Part shown: positions 34,567-46,778 of the stretch, piece after piece
How the letters are laid out: each line of letters opens with the position of its first letter
Position numbering within the stretch: the first letter of the stretch is position 1
Source: Eutrigla gurnardus
Taxonomy: Eukaryota > Chordata > Actinopteri > Perciformes > Triglidae
Assembly: GCA_963514095.1 (NCBI GenBank)
Contig: OY741271.1
Coordinates: forward strand, 24,666,746-24,730,745
DNA: 64,000 nucleotides
Direction of reading: 5' to 3'
Program-made: the position numbers and the translations under genes
The notes under the pieces: generated by a model
What the model was told of the DNA's origin: nothing
Database searches by the model: none
The model's input: only the letters and a program-made list of their open reading frames with translations

Positions 34567-35299
34567 CTTTTTTTCTGTTGATGCTGATGCTAATGCTAGC
34601 TGAGGCTCCCCGCTACACGGCTAGGTGGCTATGCTAGCTAGCTAGCTTTGCTGGCTAACGCCCCGGCAGTCTCTTTTTTTTCTCCCTTTTGGACGCCGAC
34701 AGTCACTGTGACAACCACGGACGGCTGCAGCAGAACCGACAACACCGATGGGGCTCCGTGTGAACCGGGGAGGATGGTCGACGAGTCGGTGTTTTTTCAG
34801 ACCTTAACGTCCGCGGTGTGTGTGTGTTTTCGGCTCTATGTGATGTTTACTAGCTACGCCTTTTCCCACCAGCAGCTCCGTCAAGTCGGATGTGACAACG
34901 CACACAACATCCGGTGAATTATTTTCAAAATAAAACACCGCAGCGGCGCGTGTTAGTAAAATAAAAAGGTTGAAGCTATTAACTTCAACGAAAAATGCTC
35001 CAAATTTAGCCCTGCGAGCTGTGGATGTGGTATTTAAAAATAATATAATATTAATAATAAAAATAATATAAATATTATAATATAATTATATATATATAAA
35101 CAAACTCTTAAAATAAAACAAATAAAACTGTCTACTACATCCATTCAGTATTTATTTACCACTATTTAGTTTAAAAAACACTTGATATTTATATCATTAT
35201 TTATATTAATTTATATTTATATATTTATTCATAATTAATACAAAATATGTATATTTATAATTAATATAAATACTATAATAATAATTTTATATAATTATA

Positions 35300-35345
<46 letters not shown>

Positions 35346-37189
35346 CATTTGTCGGCTCTACTTCCTGTTTGGGTGGAGTTGATGGAGGAAGTGGAGGTGA
35401 GCAGAGGAAAGAAAGAGGAGATGATGAAATACCCTGCTGTGGGGTTAAAACATTGCCTCTGCTGTCTACACAAGGCACTTATACAGCCTATACTCCAGTA
35501 GAATAGACATACTTGTGTACAGAAATACTCTGGTCATAGTAGAAGTACTGATTCTACTTCTTTACTCAAGAAAAAAAGTGTAAAAGTGCAGACTGTGAAA
35601 TGTGTCAGAGTACTCTCGTCATATTAATAATAAAAAAAAAATCCTCAAATGCATTAAAACAAAATCAAGTCAAAATCCAGTTTTAATAATTCAATGATGT
35701 TATGCTTGCATGTTAATTATCACTGCAGACTGGTTTTCGGGTTTTATTCCAGTATGAGTACTGGGTGGTCTACAGGGTTCTGTGTGGATGGATCACTGAC
35801 GGGGCCTACTAGACACAGACCCAGGGGCCCAAACGAGTCAGGGACCCCCCTGGTCTTCACCAATGACATGTTATTCAATGAGACACATACCGACCTGGAA
35901 GAATGAAAATAACCACAAAAAAACCTAAAAAACACACAAAGAGACACACAACAACAAAAATAAACACCAAAAGACTACAAAGAGACACAAAAAGACTACG
36001 CAAACCATAAAGAGCTGGTGTCTGTGTTTAGGGGGGCGTTGTCTAGTGGTCCGCCCATGCATGTGTGTGCGGCGCCTCCTGGTGGAGAGACCAGAGAAGA
36101 ATGGGAACCCGGTTCTGGGTTAGGGTTCTGTTGAGGTCATTTTAAGGTAATTAATTTCTTTAAATTTCTTTGACTTTCAAACAATGATATTCCTGTTTTT
36201 ATTACATTTTCTTTCATCAGATGTTAATGGGTTCTATGCACCGAACTGGACCAAAAGATGCAGTTCTTTGTGGGGTCCAGTGTGATCTGGATCCTTCTGA
36301 TAAACCCTGCATCCGTAGGTGCCGGAGGTCATCGGGTTCGGCTGCTGGTCTACGTTTGCTGTTTGCAACTTCCGTCTTTCTGGTTCTGTTAATAATTCTG
36401 TTGGACCGTCGCTGGTTCTGAGGTTTCCTGGATCTGAGGTCTCCTGGATCTGAAGTCTCCTGGATCACTTTTGGTGTCTACCAGGTCCTGTTGGTTCTCT
36501 AGATTCTGTAAGGTATCAGTTCTTCCCATGCGGTGTGTTGTTCAGCTGGAGGTTCTGAAGCTGTATGCTGATCTGGTCCTTTGGGTTCTGCTGGTTCTGG
36601 TTCTGCTCCTGGTGAAGAGGAAATACTGTTAAACTATTGCACTGCTGTTACTCAAGACCATGTCCTGACATCTAAACCTCAAGACTTTCTGATCTGAGGG
36701 TTTGGTCCTCAATTTGTCCTCATAGAAGAACCCTTTTTGGTTCCTGGTAGACCTAGAACCCAGCCAGGGTTCCTTGTAAGGCTCCTTTAGGACCCAGGCG
36801 GACGTGGTGCAGCACGACCCAGTACAATCCTGGTTCCCAGTTCCACTTTTTGGATGTGGGGCCTCCAGTTCTCTCTCTTCAGTCGTGTTCTCAACAATCC
36901 CTGAAGGACTCTTTTGTTACAAAAAGGGTTCTTAATAGAACACTTAGTCTAATAAAGATCCCTTGAAAAACTCTCTGTTACAAAAAGGGTTCTTAATAGA
37001 ACACTTAGTCTAATAAAGATCCCTTGAAGAACTCTCTCTTACATAGGCTTCTTCAGAAGCAAATTTTTCTGGGTAAAACCTCAGACCACCTAGGAGAACC
37101 CTTATTTGAAGGATTGTAACACTCAGTCTTGGATTTCACCACCGGAGCTCTGGACCGAGGTCTCGTACGTGATCGGGCCATATCGTTCT
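34567..37189. other. Interval between arl8a and ptpn7
   Basis: The first 400 bp is CpG-containing and presumably holds the arl8a promoter and 5' leader, including GCTAGCTAG repeats just upstream of the ATG. Then come AT-rich sequence with a TA array (35308-35343), a short ACAAAGAGACACA-type repeat near 35930-36000, and a 61-bp tandem repeat (36905-37045). The right part may be the ptpn7 3' untranslated region. No gene was recognised. Confidence 0.6.
36905..37045. repeat. 61-bp tandem repeat
   Basis: Two full copies and one partial copy of a unit containing AAAAAGGGTTCTTAATAGAA and AGTCTAATAAAGATCCCTTG. The starts are spaced exactly 61 bp (36917, 36978, 37039). Confidence 0.85.
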
Positions 37190-37994
37190 TCAGCCGTGTT
37201 GCTTGCAGTAACGTGGTTCACGTTGTTTGGTGCTACAGAACCACGTTGGACTACGACATTCCTTTAACGGGCCGAGCTGCAGGTGTAAGTGATGCGGGTT
37301 CATTACCTGGTTGTGGTGTAGCTGGGAGCTGTACTGGGCCAGCATGGAGTACAGGAACTGGTACTGCTCTGGGGTCTGGATCATACCACCCCTGCACAGG
37401 GGAGGGGGGGGGGGGGGGGGGGGTGACAGAACATTACATCACAGATGGAACGACAGGAGGGGGCTGATGACACACAGGTGAGGGTCCCACCTGTCAAGTC
37501 GGAGCTGGCAGACGGTCTCCAGGACGTCCACCTGACCCGTCTCTCTGAGCTGCAGGCAGCCGATGCTGCCGGCGATGAAGCAGCCGGTCCTCCCGATACC
37601 TGCACTGGGGGGGCAGAGAATGTCAGCCACACGAGGACCTGAGTCCAGGACCTGAGTCCAGGACCCTGAGGTGAGTCTCCTCATCTAACATCCAGCCCAG
37701 ATCCTTTATGATCCTTGACTTTTGCAGCACATGTGTGGTGTTTTTTGGTATTTTTATTGGACCTCTCCCCTCAAAAAACCCTGTTTGACCAGGTACCAAC
37801 CTGCAGTGGACAACGATTGGTCCGGGGCCGAGGACGGGCGATGTGATTGGCTGAGAGCCGGGTGGTAGGAGGGACTCACTGTAGGCCTCCACCTCCTCGA
37901 CCATTCTCAGCAGAGGAGCGGTGCATTGTGGGATGTGGTGGTCGGGCCAAGAGGTGAACCAGTAGTGTCTGATGAGACGACGCTCTGAGCCCAG

Positions 37995-38076
<82 letters not shown>

Positions 38077-39068
38077 TAATAATGATAATTAGAAGTAAAT
38101 AAATGTACAAGTACTTCTACTTTACTGGACTACCTGGACCTCCATGTCGGTGACGGTGAACCCGTCTTTCTCTCGACTGTCTTTCACTCTGAGGACGAAT
38201 CTGCCGAATTGTCCCTCCTCTTTCTCCCTCTGCTCCTCCTCCTCCTCCTCCTCCTCTTCTTCTTCTTCTTCTTCTTCATCATCCTCCTCCTTCACGCTCC
38301 TCCTCCTCTCTCTCGGCTGTGGCCAGTACAGCTCACATTTCTGGAATAGAATGTCGCTTTGAGGAGTCAAGAGAAAGACGACAGGAGGAGGAGGAGGAGG
38401 CGGAAAAGGAGGGGGAGGAGGGGGAGGAGAAGGATGAGGAGTAGGAGGTGGAAGAGGAGGAGGATGAAGAGCATGAAGAGGAGGAGGAGAAGTCCTCACC
38501 TCATTCTTCTCCTTTAGTCTCGTAACCATGACGATGATGCTGCTCCTCTCCTGCCACACCATGTCCCAGAAGTCCCCCACAGTGTGCAGCATTGGCCCCT
38601 GGGTGGCGATGTAGGACCTGGGGGCCCCCTTGTAGCCCTGCAGCATAGAGACCAGGTCAGACCACCTGGACCATACACGTACCTGGATCCATATACAGAC
38701 CTGGATCCTGGATCAGAGGGAACGTTAGTGAGGAAGAGGTTTATGTTGTTAATTACTGTTTCACGATCAAATAAAAGCAGGAAGTAAGTGTCGCTGCATC
38801 ATGACCCCGACCTCGTTGGACAGGAAGTGGAAGATCTGGTCATAAGTAACAACCGCCAATCGTCCAATGAGCAAGTCACTAATATTCATGTATTCACTGA
38901 ATGTTACACACACACACACACACAGGGGGAGGGGGGGGTGGGGGGGGAGGGAGGGAAGTGTCACTTCCTCCCTCACTTCCTGTGGTTTTCCTGGTTGTCA
39001 GACTCCCACACTGACAAACCGACGGCTCATATCTGACTTTCTGTTTGTGTAGCTGTCGGACACACACA

Positions 39069-39115
<47 letters not shown>

Positions 39116-40476
39116 AAGACGCCCACGCTGACTGACAGCACTGTCACACTCCATCAGCTAGTTTTCTTCTCCGTCACTGAACTCATTTAATGAGGGACAA
39201 AATAATGAAATAATAAACCTGAAGGAAGAAGAAGAGTTCCTCCAACATGAAACATTAAAACCCGTCTGAAGTTTACAGAAACATGTTTTAAATGAGTATC
39301 AGGTTAACATCCAACACAGAAGTTTTAATGTGAACCGGAGAGAAATCCAGCAATCATCAGTGTGACTGAGTGAATATAATCAATAATATTGAGTGTATGA
39401 GTTATAGGTAATAGATAGATGATGTTGGACTCTGACCCTGATGTAGTTGGCGTTGATGTAGCGGTCTGGCCCCGCCTCTTCTTCTGGGCACCTCAGGACC
39501 ACTCGGCTCTCCGGGTCTGAAAAACAACACTCAATGATGAAGGAGAGTTCTGATGGGTCTCAACTGAGTTTCTACTGGGGTTCTACTGGGGTTCTACTGA
39601 GGATGGTCTGTGGTACTGACTGGGCAGGATGGTCCTGTATCGGTCTCGGATCATGTGACCCGGAACGTCGAGCTCCGCAGCGTTCACGAAGTTAGGGGGG
39701 ATCGTCTGTGGAGAGACGGGGAGGTTACAACGCTACAAACACAGACGCTACAGACAGACACAGATGCTACGGACAAGAACAGATGCTACAGACACAGACG
39801 CTACAGAAACAGACACTACAGACAGACACAGATGCTACAGACACTGCAGACACGGACGCTACAGACAGACACAGATGCTATAGACACAGACGCCACGCTA
39901 CCTGGTACTCCACATTCAGGGCATTGGTTTCCACGGCAGCCTGCTGCAGCGTGGAGTGGGTCAGAGGTCGGGAGGCGGTGTGGAGCAGCTGGAGCCACAC
40001 CTCCTTGGGGGTGGTGACAGTACACGGAGGCTCCGCCCCCAGGTTGCTCACGTCCAATAGCAGCGAGAGGTTGGAGCCCCGCCTACAAAAAAGAGAGACT
40101 TTTTTAGAAAGTGAAGAGGGATTTGTTATGTGTGACAACGCCTCGTTAAGGTCCTTAGGGTGATGATGTTGATGTTTATTGTTGGTTTTATTCATTTGAC
40201 ACCAAATTGTCATCTTGGGTGTTTATTGATCGGGGCGGTTGGGCTAAGGTGCTAGCGGTAGCCTTCACTTGTTGTCATAGCAACGGCAAACATCCGGTGT
40301 TAGTGGAACCAAACAACTTGTTTATATCGACTGTATATGTTTATAAAGTAGCACATTTATAAATATATATATTTCCGTGTGTTCGAGGCCCACCTCTCCT
40401 GCAGGCGGACGGAGGCTTTGCGAGGAGGCGTGGTCATGGGCGCGGTCGGGTCCTCGGCCGGCGGGGAGAAACTCAT
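37190..40476 (-). CDS. ptpn7: Protein tyrosine phosphatase non-receptor type 7 (HePTP), 9 exons
   Basis: Cytosolic phosphatase that binds and inactivates ERK and p38 through a kinase-interaction motif. Coding exons on the minus strand: 40394-40476, 39902-40082, 39621-39705, 39437-39516, 38500-38637, 38134-38340, 37801-37994, 37491-37604, 37190-37391. All junctions are in phase, 427 residues. The kinase-interaction motif VRLQERRGSNLSLLLDV starts near residue 23 and keeps the RRGS site that PKA phosphorylates in mammals. Then come DRYRTILP, the WPD loop (Asp276), the signature HCSAGIGRTG (Cys322) and the Q-loop region GGMIQTPEQYQFLY. It is longer than human (360) for two reasons: a roughly 30-residue acidic insert in the exon at 38134-38340, and a divergent tail after QLHHN. 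The tail is uncertain, because CACAACCAG|GTAATG could be a donor to an unseen last exon. Confidence 0.92.
37996..38074. repeat. CA array at the acceptor of the ptpn7 WPD exon
   Basis: About 39 CA units. On the coding strand (TG)n runs straight into TGTAG|CTGGGC, the acceptor of exon 37801-37994. Confidence 0.95.
38232..38290. repeat. Coding CTC/TTC trinucleotide repeat in ptpn7
   Basis: On the coding strand this is a (GAA)n(GAG)n run inside exon 38134-38340, giving 15 consecutive glutamates (residues about 211-225) flanked by more acidic residues. Confidence 0.9.
38930..39113. repeat. CA microsatellites in ptpn7 intron 4
   Basis: Short CA runs at 38906-38925 and 39060-39112 with a G-rich tract between (38926-38950), in the intron between exons 39437-39516 and 38500-38637. 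Confidence 0.9.
39740..39895. repeat. ACAGATGCTACAGACA minisatellite
   Basis: Imperfect units of GCTACAGACAGACACAGAT in the ptpn7 intron between exons 39902-40082 and 39621-39705, filling most of it. Confidence 0.85.
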
Positions 40477-40961
40477 GGTGTCGTTAAGAGTTGATCCCGG
40501 CGGTTCATCACCAGCTGGAGGAGACAGACATCATAATCACCTTGTTATTGTGTCGATAACGATAACATCGACCCCCCAACAGCTTAACGCCACTCCGTTC
40601 GGTTTTAGCATACTTGGTACTCACCGCTCCGTCCCTCGCGGGTGTTTGTATTTATTTGAACCGGCGGTTTGGTCGTGACTGAGCTTCCATAGAACCTTGA
40701 ACTCCACTGGCTGACTCACGTGGTTGAGGTTTGACGGTTGAAGTTTATCGCTGCGACGGCGAAGCGAAGCTCCCATCTGTCACTAGCAACTCAACACACA
40801 CACAGACGCCACCCGTCGCCCTGAAACCTGTCGCCCTGACACCCGTCGAACACTCGAAGCAGTGAACTATGAGAGTTTCAGCTCTGATCTGAAACGCTTC
40901 AGTGCGTCTCCATCGGAAGAGGGTTTCCTCACAGCAGGAAGTCAGCACGCCCACGCTGACT

Positions 40962-41004
<43 letters not shown>

Positions 41005-41244
41005 CATACACACACTCAGTCAACTGGAATATAAACACAGTCAGAAGTTTCGATGGTTGTTTAATGACTCTTCTTGTTTTGTGTTGTCACGTTTAAACGA
41101 GAACACACTGAACCTCTGAGAATAAGTCCCAGCATGCATTTCACCTCCAGATAAGTTTTGTTAAACTTAAAGATTTAAACATTTTTAAGATCTCCTGATT
41201 TGAAAGCATTTCAAAATAAAAGAGGCCATCTTTCGAAAACCCTG

Positions 41245-41655
41245 AGACCTATTACAGGTGGAGTTCTGGGTGGAGGTCTGGGCAGAGGTTTTCCTATTAC
41301 AGTTGGAGGTCTGGGTGGAAGTCTTCCTATTACAGGTGGAGGTCTGCAACTAAACTGGTTCTAACGGGACACATCGGTCTCCTGGGTGAAAGTCCCCGTC
41401 CACCACCCAGACCTCCTCCCAGACATCCATCTATACCTCCAAACAGACCTCCTCCAAGACCTCTACCTAGACCTCCTACCTAGGTGGACTTCTGAGACTC
41501 TTCATTGTGGATCACATTTGCTGTCAACGATCACAAACTAGTTTTGAGTCCTAGAAGTCCACGTAGGGAGGAGGTCTGGGAAGAGGTCTGAGAGGAGGTC
41601 TGGGTGGAGGTCTAGGAGGAGGTCTGGGAGGAGGTCTAGGTGGAGGTGCAGTGTT
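41245..41655. repeat. Degenerate GAGGTCTGG repeat
   Basis: Two clusters of short units such as GGAGGTCTGGGTGGAGGTCT (41245-41345 and 41560-41650), with the complementary form CCAGACCTCCTCC between them (41410-41480). The inverted clusters could fold back. Confidence 0.7.
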
Positions 41656-42517
41656 TGTAGTCGACATCAAAATGAGTCCGAGGATGTGGTCCAAGCAGGG
41701 GGGTCAAAGGTCAAAGGTCAGGAGGAGGTGGAGGTGTGATCCCTCTCTAGGTTTCTAAAAACGTTGACGTGCTCACATCCATCCACCCTGAAGGAAACGC
41801 CATGACACACCAACACAGTTCTGTTCCAACTGGTTTCGGTTTCAGCTCTCAGGAGGTCTGGACTCCGCGAACCCTGGATGTGGATCCATAGACTCAACCT
41901 ATGAACTAGATCCAGGTCCCTAAACGTCCCCCTTCACTCTTTAAGAAATCATTGCCACCAAATTGACAACAGGTCTCATCTACTAAACGTTTTACTCTGA
42001 CGGCGACGTCCTGTCCGTAGATCGGACAGGAAGTCAGGTGACTTCTACACTAGGAAAAACAATCTATCATCCTGAAATCTCCAGATCACATTCTTGCTCC
42101 TCAGAGGATGACTCCTTACATTATAACTTCCACTCTAGCGCCATCTTCAGGACAGACCTCACATTCCCATCAGCCCTAGGGGGCGCTGTTCTTCTAAACA
42201 CACGAACACGATCATTTTAATCAGAAGCCGTGAGACGAAACGTTCTGGAGGTTTTACAGAGATTCAAAGAATAAAATAAAGGTATTGATTAAGGTATTGA
42301 TCACTTACCGGACGGCTGTGATGTTCTGATCTCAGTTCAGTCGGTGTGAATCCTCCTCTGGTGGAGCTGTACGATCAACTCACCAATCAATCAACCTACT
42401 AGATCAGAATCCCTCGTCTTCCTTAAACCATCGATTCAACAAGTAAACAACTGAGAGCCAGAAAGTGAAGAAAAGAAGAAGAAGCAGCAGGATTAGACTT
42501 GTTTCCCTGAGTGAGGT

Positions 42518-42518
42518 G

Positions 42519-42576
<58 letters not shown>

Positions 42577-42692
42577 TGAGAGGGGGAGAGAGAGAGAGAA
42601 GGAGAGAGAGAGGGGAGAGAGAGAGAGAGAGAGTGAGGGAGAGAGAGAGAGAGAGAAATGAGAGGGGGAGAGAGAGAGAGAAGGAGAGAGAG

Positions 42693-42732
<40 letters not shown>

Positions 42733-42767
42733 GAGAGAGAGAAATGAGAGGGGGAGAGAGAGAGAAG

Positions 42768-42798
<31 letters not shown>

Positions 42799-43092
42799 GA
42801 GAGGGGGGAGAGAGAGAAGGAGAGAGAGAGGAGAGAGAGAGAGAGAAATGAGAGAGGGGAGAGAGAGAGGGGAGAGAGAGAGAGAGAGAGAGAGTGAGGG
42901 AGAGAGAGAGCAGAGAGAGAGAGGAAGAGGGGGAGAGAGAGGGAGAGGGGGAGAGAGAGAGGGGGGGAGAGAGAGGGGGAGAGAGGAGAGAGAGAGGGGG
43001 AGAGAGAGAGAGAGGAGAGAGAGAGGAAGAGGGGGAGAGAGAGAAAGGGAGAGAGGGAAAGAGAGAGGGGGGAGAGAGAGGGGGAGAGATGA
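42518..43092. repeat. Long polypurine GA/GGGA tract
   Basis: About 570 bp almost purely purine, built from GAGAGAGA, AATGAGAGGGGGAGAG and GGGGGAGAG modules. Open frames in all directions are low-complexity artefacts. Confidence 0.95.
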
Positions 43093-43497
43093 GTAGATGA
43101 AGAGATAATGAGGAGACGCTCCAGGCGTGGGTTATTAACACGCCGACATCAGAGTCTCATGAATCGTTCCCGTCCAATCAGACGCTGGCGGCTCCAAAAC
43201 ACACAGAAGCTCAGAAAACAACAGAAAAACACCACAAACGAGGTGGTCTGGACCTGTGTGTGTGTGTATATATGTGTGTGTGTATGTATGTGTGCATATG
43301 AGTGTGTGTGTACCTGTCGTACAGCTGTAACTGATCGGTGACTTCAGAATCGAAGGGTTCCAGTCTTCAAACCGGTTTCTGATTGGCTGACTCGTTCACC
43401 ACTGAAAACGAAATACTCCTGACATCACCAATGTTACCAAGTTTCTTCTTCGTCTTCCTCTCCGCCACTTCCTTTTTCTACACCCACTCTCTCATTA

Positions 43498-43780
43498 CCA
43501 CACAAACACGCACACACACACACATACACAGATACACACACGCACACACACACACACACATACACAGATACACACACACACACACAAACACACACACACG
43601 CACATACACCCACTTACCCACCCACACACACACTTTCTCTTCCCCTCATTCGAGTTTGCTGGTCCCCTTCGGACCACCGGCCCCTGGCCTCACGTTGTGT
43701 ATCTGTGTGTGTGTTTGTGTATGTGTGTATCTGTGTGTGTGTGTTTGTGTATGCGTGTATCTGTGTGTGTGTGTCTCCAG
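43498..43780. repeat. CA block followed by TG block
   Basis: CA-rich sequence (43500-43632) and TG-rich sequence (43695-43775) with ATACACAGATACACA-type and TGTATCTGTGTGTG-type units, which are reverse complements of each other across about 60 bp. Confidence 0.85.
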
Positions 43781-45958
43781 CTGTTGAGACAAGCGGCGGC
43801 AGAGAACGATGCTACTGGGATGCCATCGGCGAGGCCAACCTGCATGATCAGCCGTCGCCATAGCGATAACATGAATGGAGGACGGAGAGGAGCAGATGAT
43901 GTCACTTCGGGGAACCATCTGGCTTCTTCACGGCTGCTCTCCTCGGTGATCCAGAACCAAACAAGTACTAAACCTTTATCGTGGTAAATCGCCTTACGAA
44001 GAAAACAACACATATCAAGACAATATTACTTCAAAGTAATCGATAAAAATACTCTTCCAGCTTTCTAGCTAACTAATTGTCTAGCTACACAACTAACTAG
44101 CTACCTAGCTAACTATACCTAGGCTGTGTCCGAAACACCCCCCCCCCCCCAGACTGCAGTCTTTCCCCGATCCCCTAATCTGTCCTCCATCTCCATTCAG
44201 ACCGTTTCATCTCCATCTTTGTCTTCAGACTGTTTCATCTTCATCTTTATAGTCTACAGACTATTTCATCTCCAGGTTTATGGTCTTCAGACTATTTCAT
44301 CTCCAGGTTAATGGTCTTCAGACTGTTTCATCTTCATATTTATCGAGTAGTACTACAGTAATGTGTACTTCAGGAGAGTAGTACTACAGAAAAGTATTAC
44401 TGGAGAGTAGTACTACAGTAATGTGTACTTCAGGAGAGTAGTAGTACTACAGTAAATGGTAACGTAGCGCCGCGATGCTAAACAACACACAGCAGACTCA
44501 CTAGTGAAACATCTGCTGACGACACGGTTCATACACAGACTGAGAGGAAGTCAGAGAGGAAAGAACAGAAAGGGATGAAATATGACGATGAAAGAGGGAT
44601 TCAAAAGGACCTGTGACGTCATCAGCAGCTGAATTTTCACGTTTTTTTTTTTTGGACTATCTGATTGAATAGTCCACATTTTTCCTCCGTTGTTGATCGT
44701 ATATAAATGTAGTATTGTCACTATATCGGCTCATGTTACTGTTATTCAAATAAAGAAAAAAAAAACACTGTGTGAATGTTTATATTTTGATGAATTTATT
44801 CATCGTACAAAACTTGAAATAAATCACAGCAGAGTTCCCTCTGTTTTCCTTCCACAGCATTGACAAAAAGAGATTTAAATAATTGTTGAATTTTAACATT
44901 TCCTACCCGGCGCAGCGTCATCCTTTTAATTATATCACCTTAAGTATTTAAAGTCGTTAATAATCCTGCAACCCGAAGTAAACGTAAGATAAAAGCAAAG
45001 ACAACGGAACACTGTACAAATAAATACATTCAGCAGATCAGAGTGCAAAACAGGAATAAAAACAAGAAATGTAACAAACACATATTTTTGTTCTGCTTAA
45101 CGTTCAATACCGACGACAACAAAAAAGGTTCTCATGTCGCCTCATACGTTGTACGAATACAACGCTTCTTTAAGGCGGTAATGTTGGAGTTGATCCATAT
45201 CAATAACTATTGATTGTTGGCTCACACCAAAAGGCCAATCCCATAATGATCCAATTTATTGAAATAGTTTGAATTACTTTTAGCTCAACTTTAGTTAGAT
45301 GTAAAAGTTCTTGCTTCGTTCGTTTTGTAGTTTTTTTGTAGAGCGGCCTGTTCCTGAGCTTTCAGGGTTCCTGACCTTTCAGGAATCTTTCAGGGTTCCT
45401 TCAAATGTGCTGTTGCTCTGTATTCATTATTGACTTGCTAAAAAGCCACATGAAACCTGGTATTTAATTGTGTCGTGGGGTCCCATAGAGGACCTAGGAC
45501 ATTTCCCTGAGGAACTCCGTCATTATATAACTTTATTTGTATGTTTTATATGTATAAACTGCTGGTGAGGAACCCTATTTGGATCATTTAGTTCAAGTAT
45601 AGTTGTGTTATTGCCACCAATGGAGAAATACAATATAATTAATATTTCAGATCAGGCAAATGCAAATTAGTGATTCATCATCTAAATCTAGTGGTGTAAT
45701 TATCACAAGTCATCACATTAAAGAGTAAAATATATTCTACTTCTATTCATAAAATAAAATAAGTGGGTTTAACGCAGATACATTTGTCCGGTCTGTTACT
45801 GAACTCTGGGGATATATTTTACAGTTTGATGTATAAAGTTTTATTTCATGGTTGGAACATGTTTCAGGTGGTTCATCAGCTTTGAGTTCATTATTTAACC
45901 ACTTGAGTTTCCTTCATTTCAAATTAAGAGTCGAGTTTAGACAAGAAAACAAACATGC

Positions 45959-46144
45959 GGTGAGCAGGTGGCTGAGTGGTTAGAGCGCATGCCATGTACG
46001 AACCTATGCACATACGCAGCCGACCCCGGTTCGAATCCCGGCCCGACATCCTTTGCTGCATGTCACACCCCCTCTCTCTCCTGTGTTTCCTATCTGTCCA
46101 CTGCTAGTTAAAGGTGTCTATGCCACAAAAATCTTAAAAAAAAC
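45959..46144 (+). mobile_element. tRNA-derived SINE with 12-bp target duplication
   Basis: The head has an A-box-like TGGCTGAGTGGTTAGAGCGC and a B box GGTTCGAATCC, followed by a tRNA-unrelated body (GACATCCTTTGCTGCATGTC, then CTCTCTCTCC) and an A-rich tail. It is flanked by a perfect direct repeat AAACAAACATGC at 45947-45958 and 46145-46156. The body and tail show it is a retroposed SINE rather than a functional tRNA gene. Confidence 0.88.
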
Positions 46145-46534
46145 AAACAAACATGCAAATGTGTTTAAAGCAGCTCGTTAGCCGATGGGAGTTCAGGTTC
46201 TGAGGTGAAGCTTTTGTTGGTGAAGCAGGATCAGCAGCTGGAAACACTGAACCCAGTGTGGGTTAGGGTTCAGGGGTTAGGGGTTGGTTATCTCTACTAA
46301 AGAACAACCCATATTTTTAGTATAAAGCTTTTTCTAAAAAGTTTTTTTCTTGTTTGCCAGATTGTAAAAAACTCTGAGTCACACGTTTCTGCAATGGATA
46401 ATAACTCATTAAGTATAAATGGTGCTACTTCATCAATAAAGGGTCAATAATGCATCAAGTTGGTAGATTTAATTTCAAATAGCAAGCTTCTGTTTTATGA
46501 AGTCCATCCTCTGTCTCAGAGATGATAAGGGAGG

Positions 46535-46535
<1 letters not shown>

Positions 46536-46582
<47 letters not shown>
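46536..46582. repeat. ATT trinucleotide array
   Basis: About 15 units of TTA just downstream of the st14 coding end. Confidence 0.9.
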
Positions 46583-46584
<2 letters not shown>

Positions 46585-46778
46585 GTTCATTATCATTTAA
46601 AAAGAAGTTCTGCTTTCATCGACTTAAAAACACAAAAACCCTATCAAAAAGCTCTGAGATTCCGTTCCTTGATTTGTAGATGATTTGTAAAATGAATATA
46701 AATGAATAATCAATAGCAGCGGGGCCATTTAGCTCCACCCATAAATATCCCTGAACGCCACCCGTCCTCCGGAGAGCC

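Larger units (their letters stand above)
40477..46778. other. Interval between ptpn7 and st14
   Basis: About 6.3 kb with no recognised gene. It contains the likely ptpn7 5' leader and promoter and possibly untranslated first exons. It also has CA runs (40962-41005), GAGGTCTGGGTGGAGGTCT-type repeats (41245-41650), a long GA tract (42520-43090), CA/TG blocks (43500-43780), a SINE (45959-46144) and an ATT array (46536-46581). The right end is st14 3' sequence. Segments 44500-45900 are AT-rich and otherwise featureless. Confidence 0.6.

Noticed and set aside
42404..43141. Long Ser/Leu-rich and Arg/Glu-rich open frames
   Set aside because: Low-complexity translation of a polypurine GA tract.
45959..46034. 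Functional tRNA gene
   Set aside because: A and B boxes are present, but the sequence continues into a tRNA-unrelated body and A-rich tail with a 12-bp target duplication, so it is a SINE.
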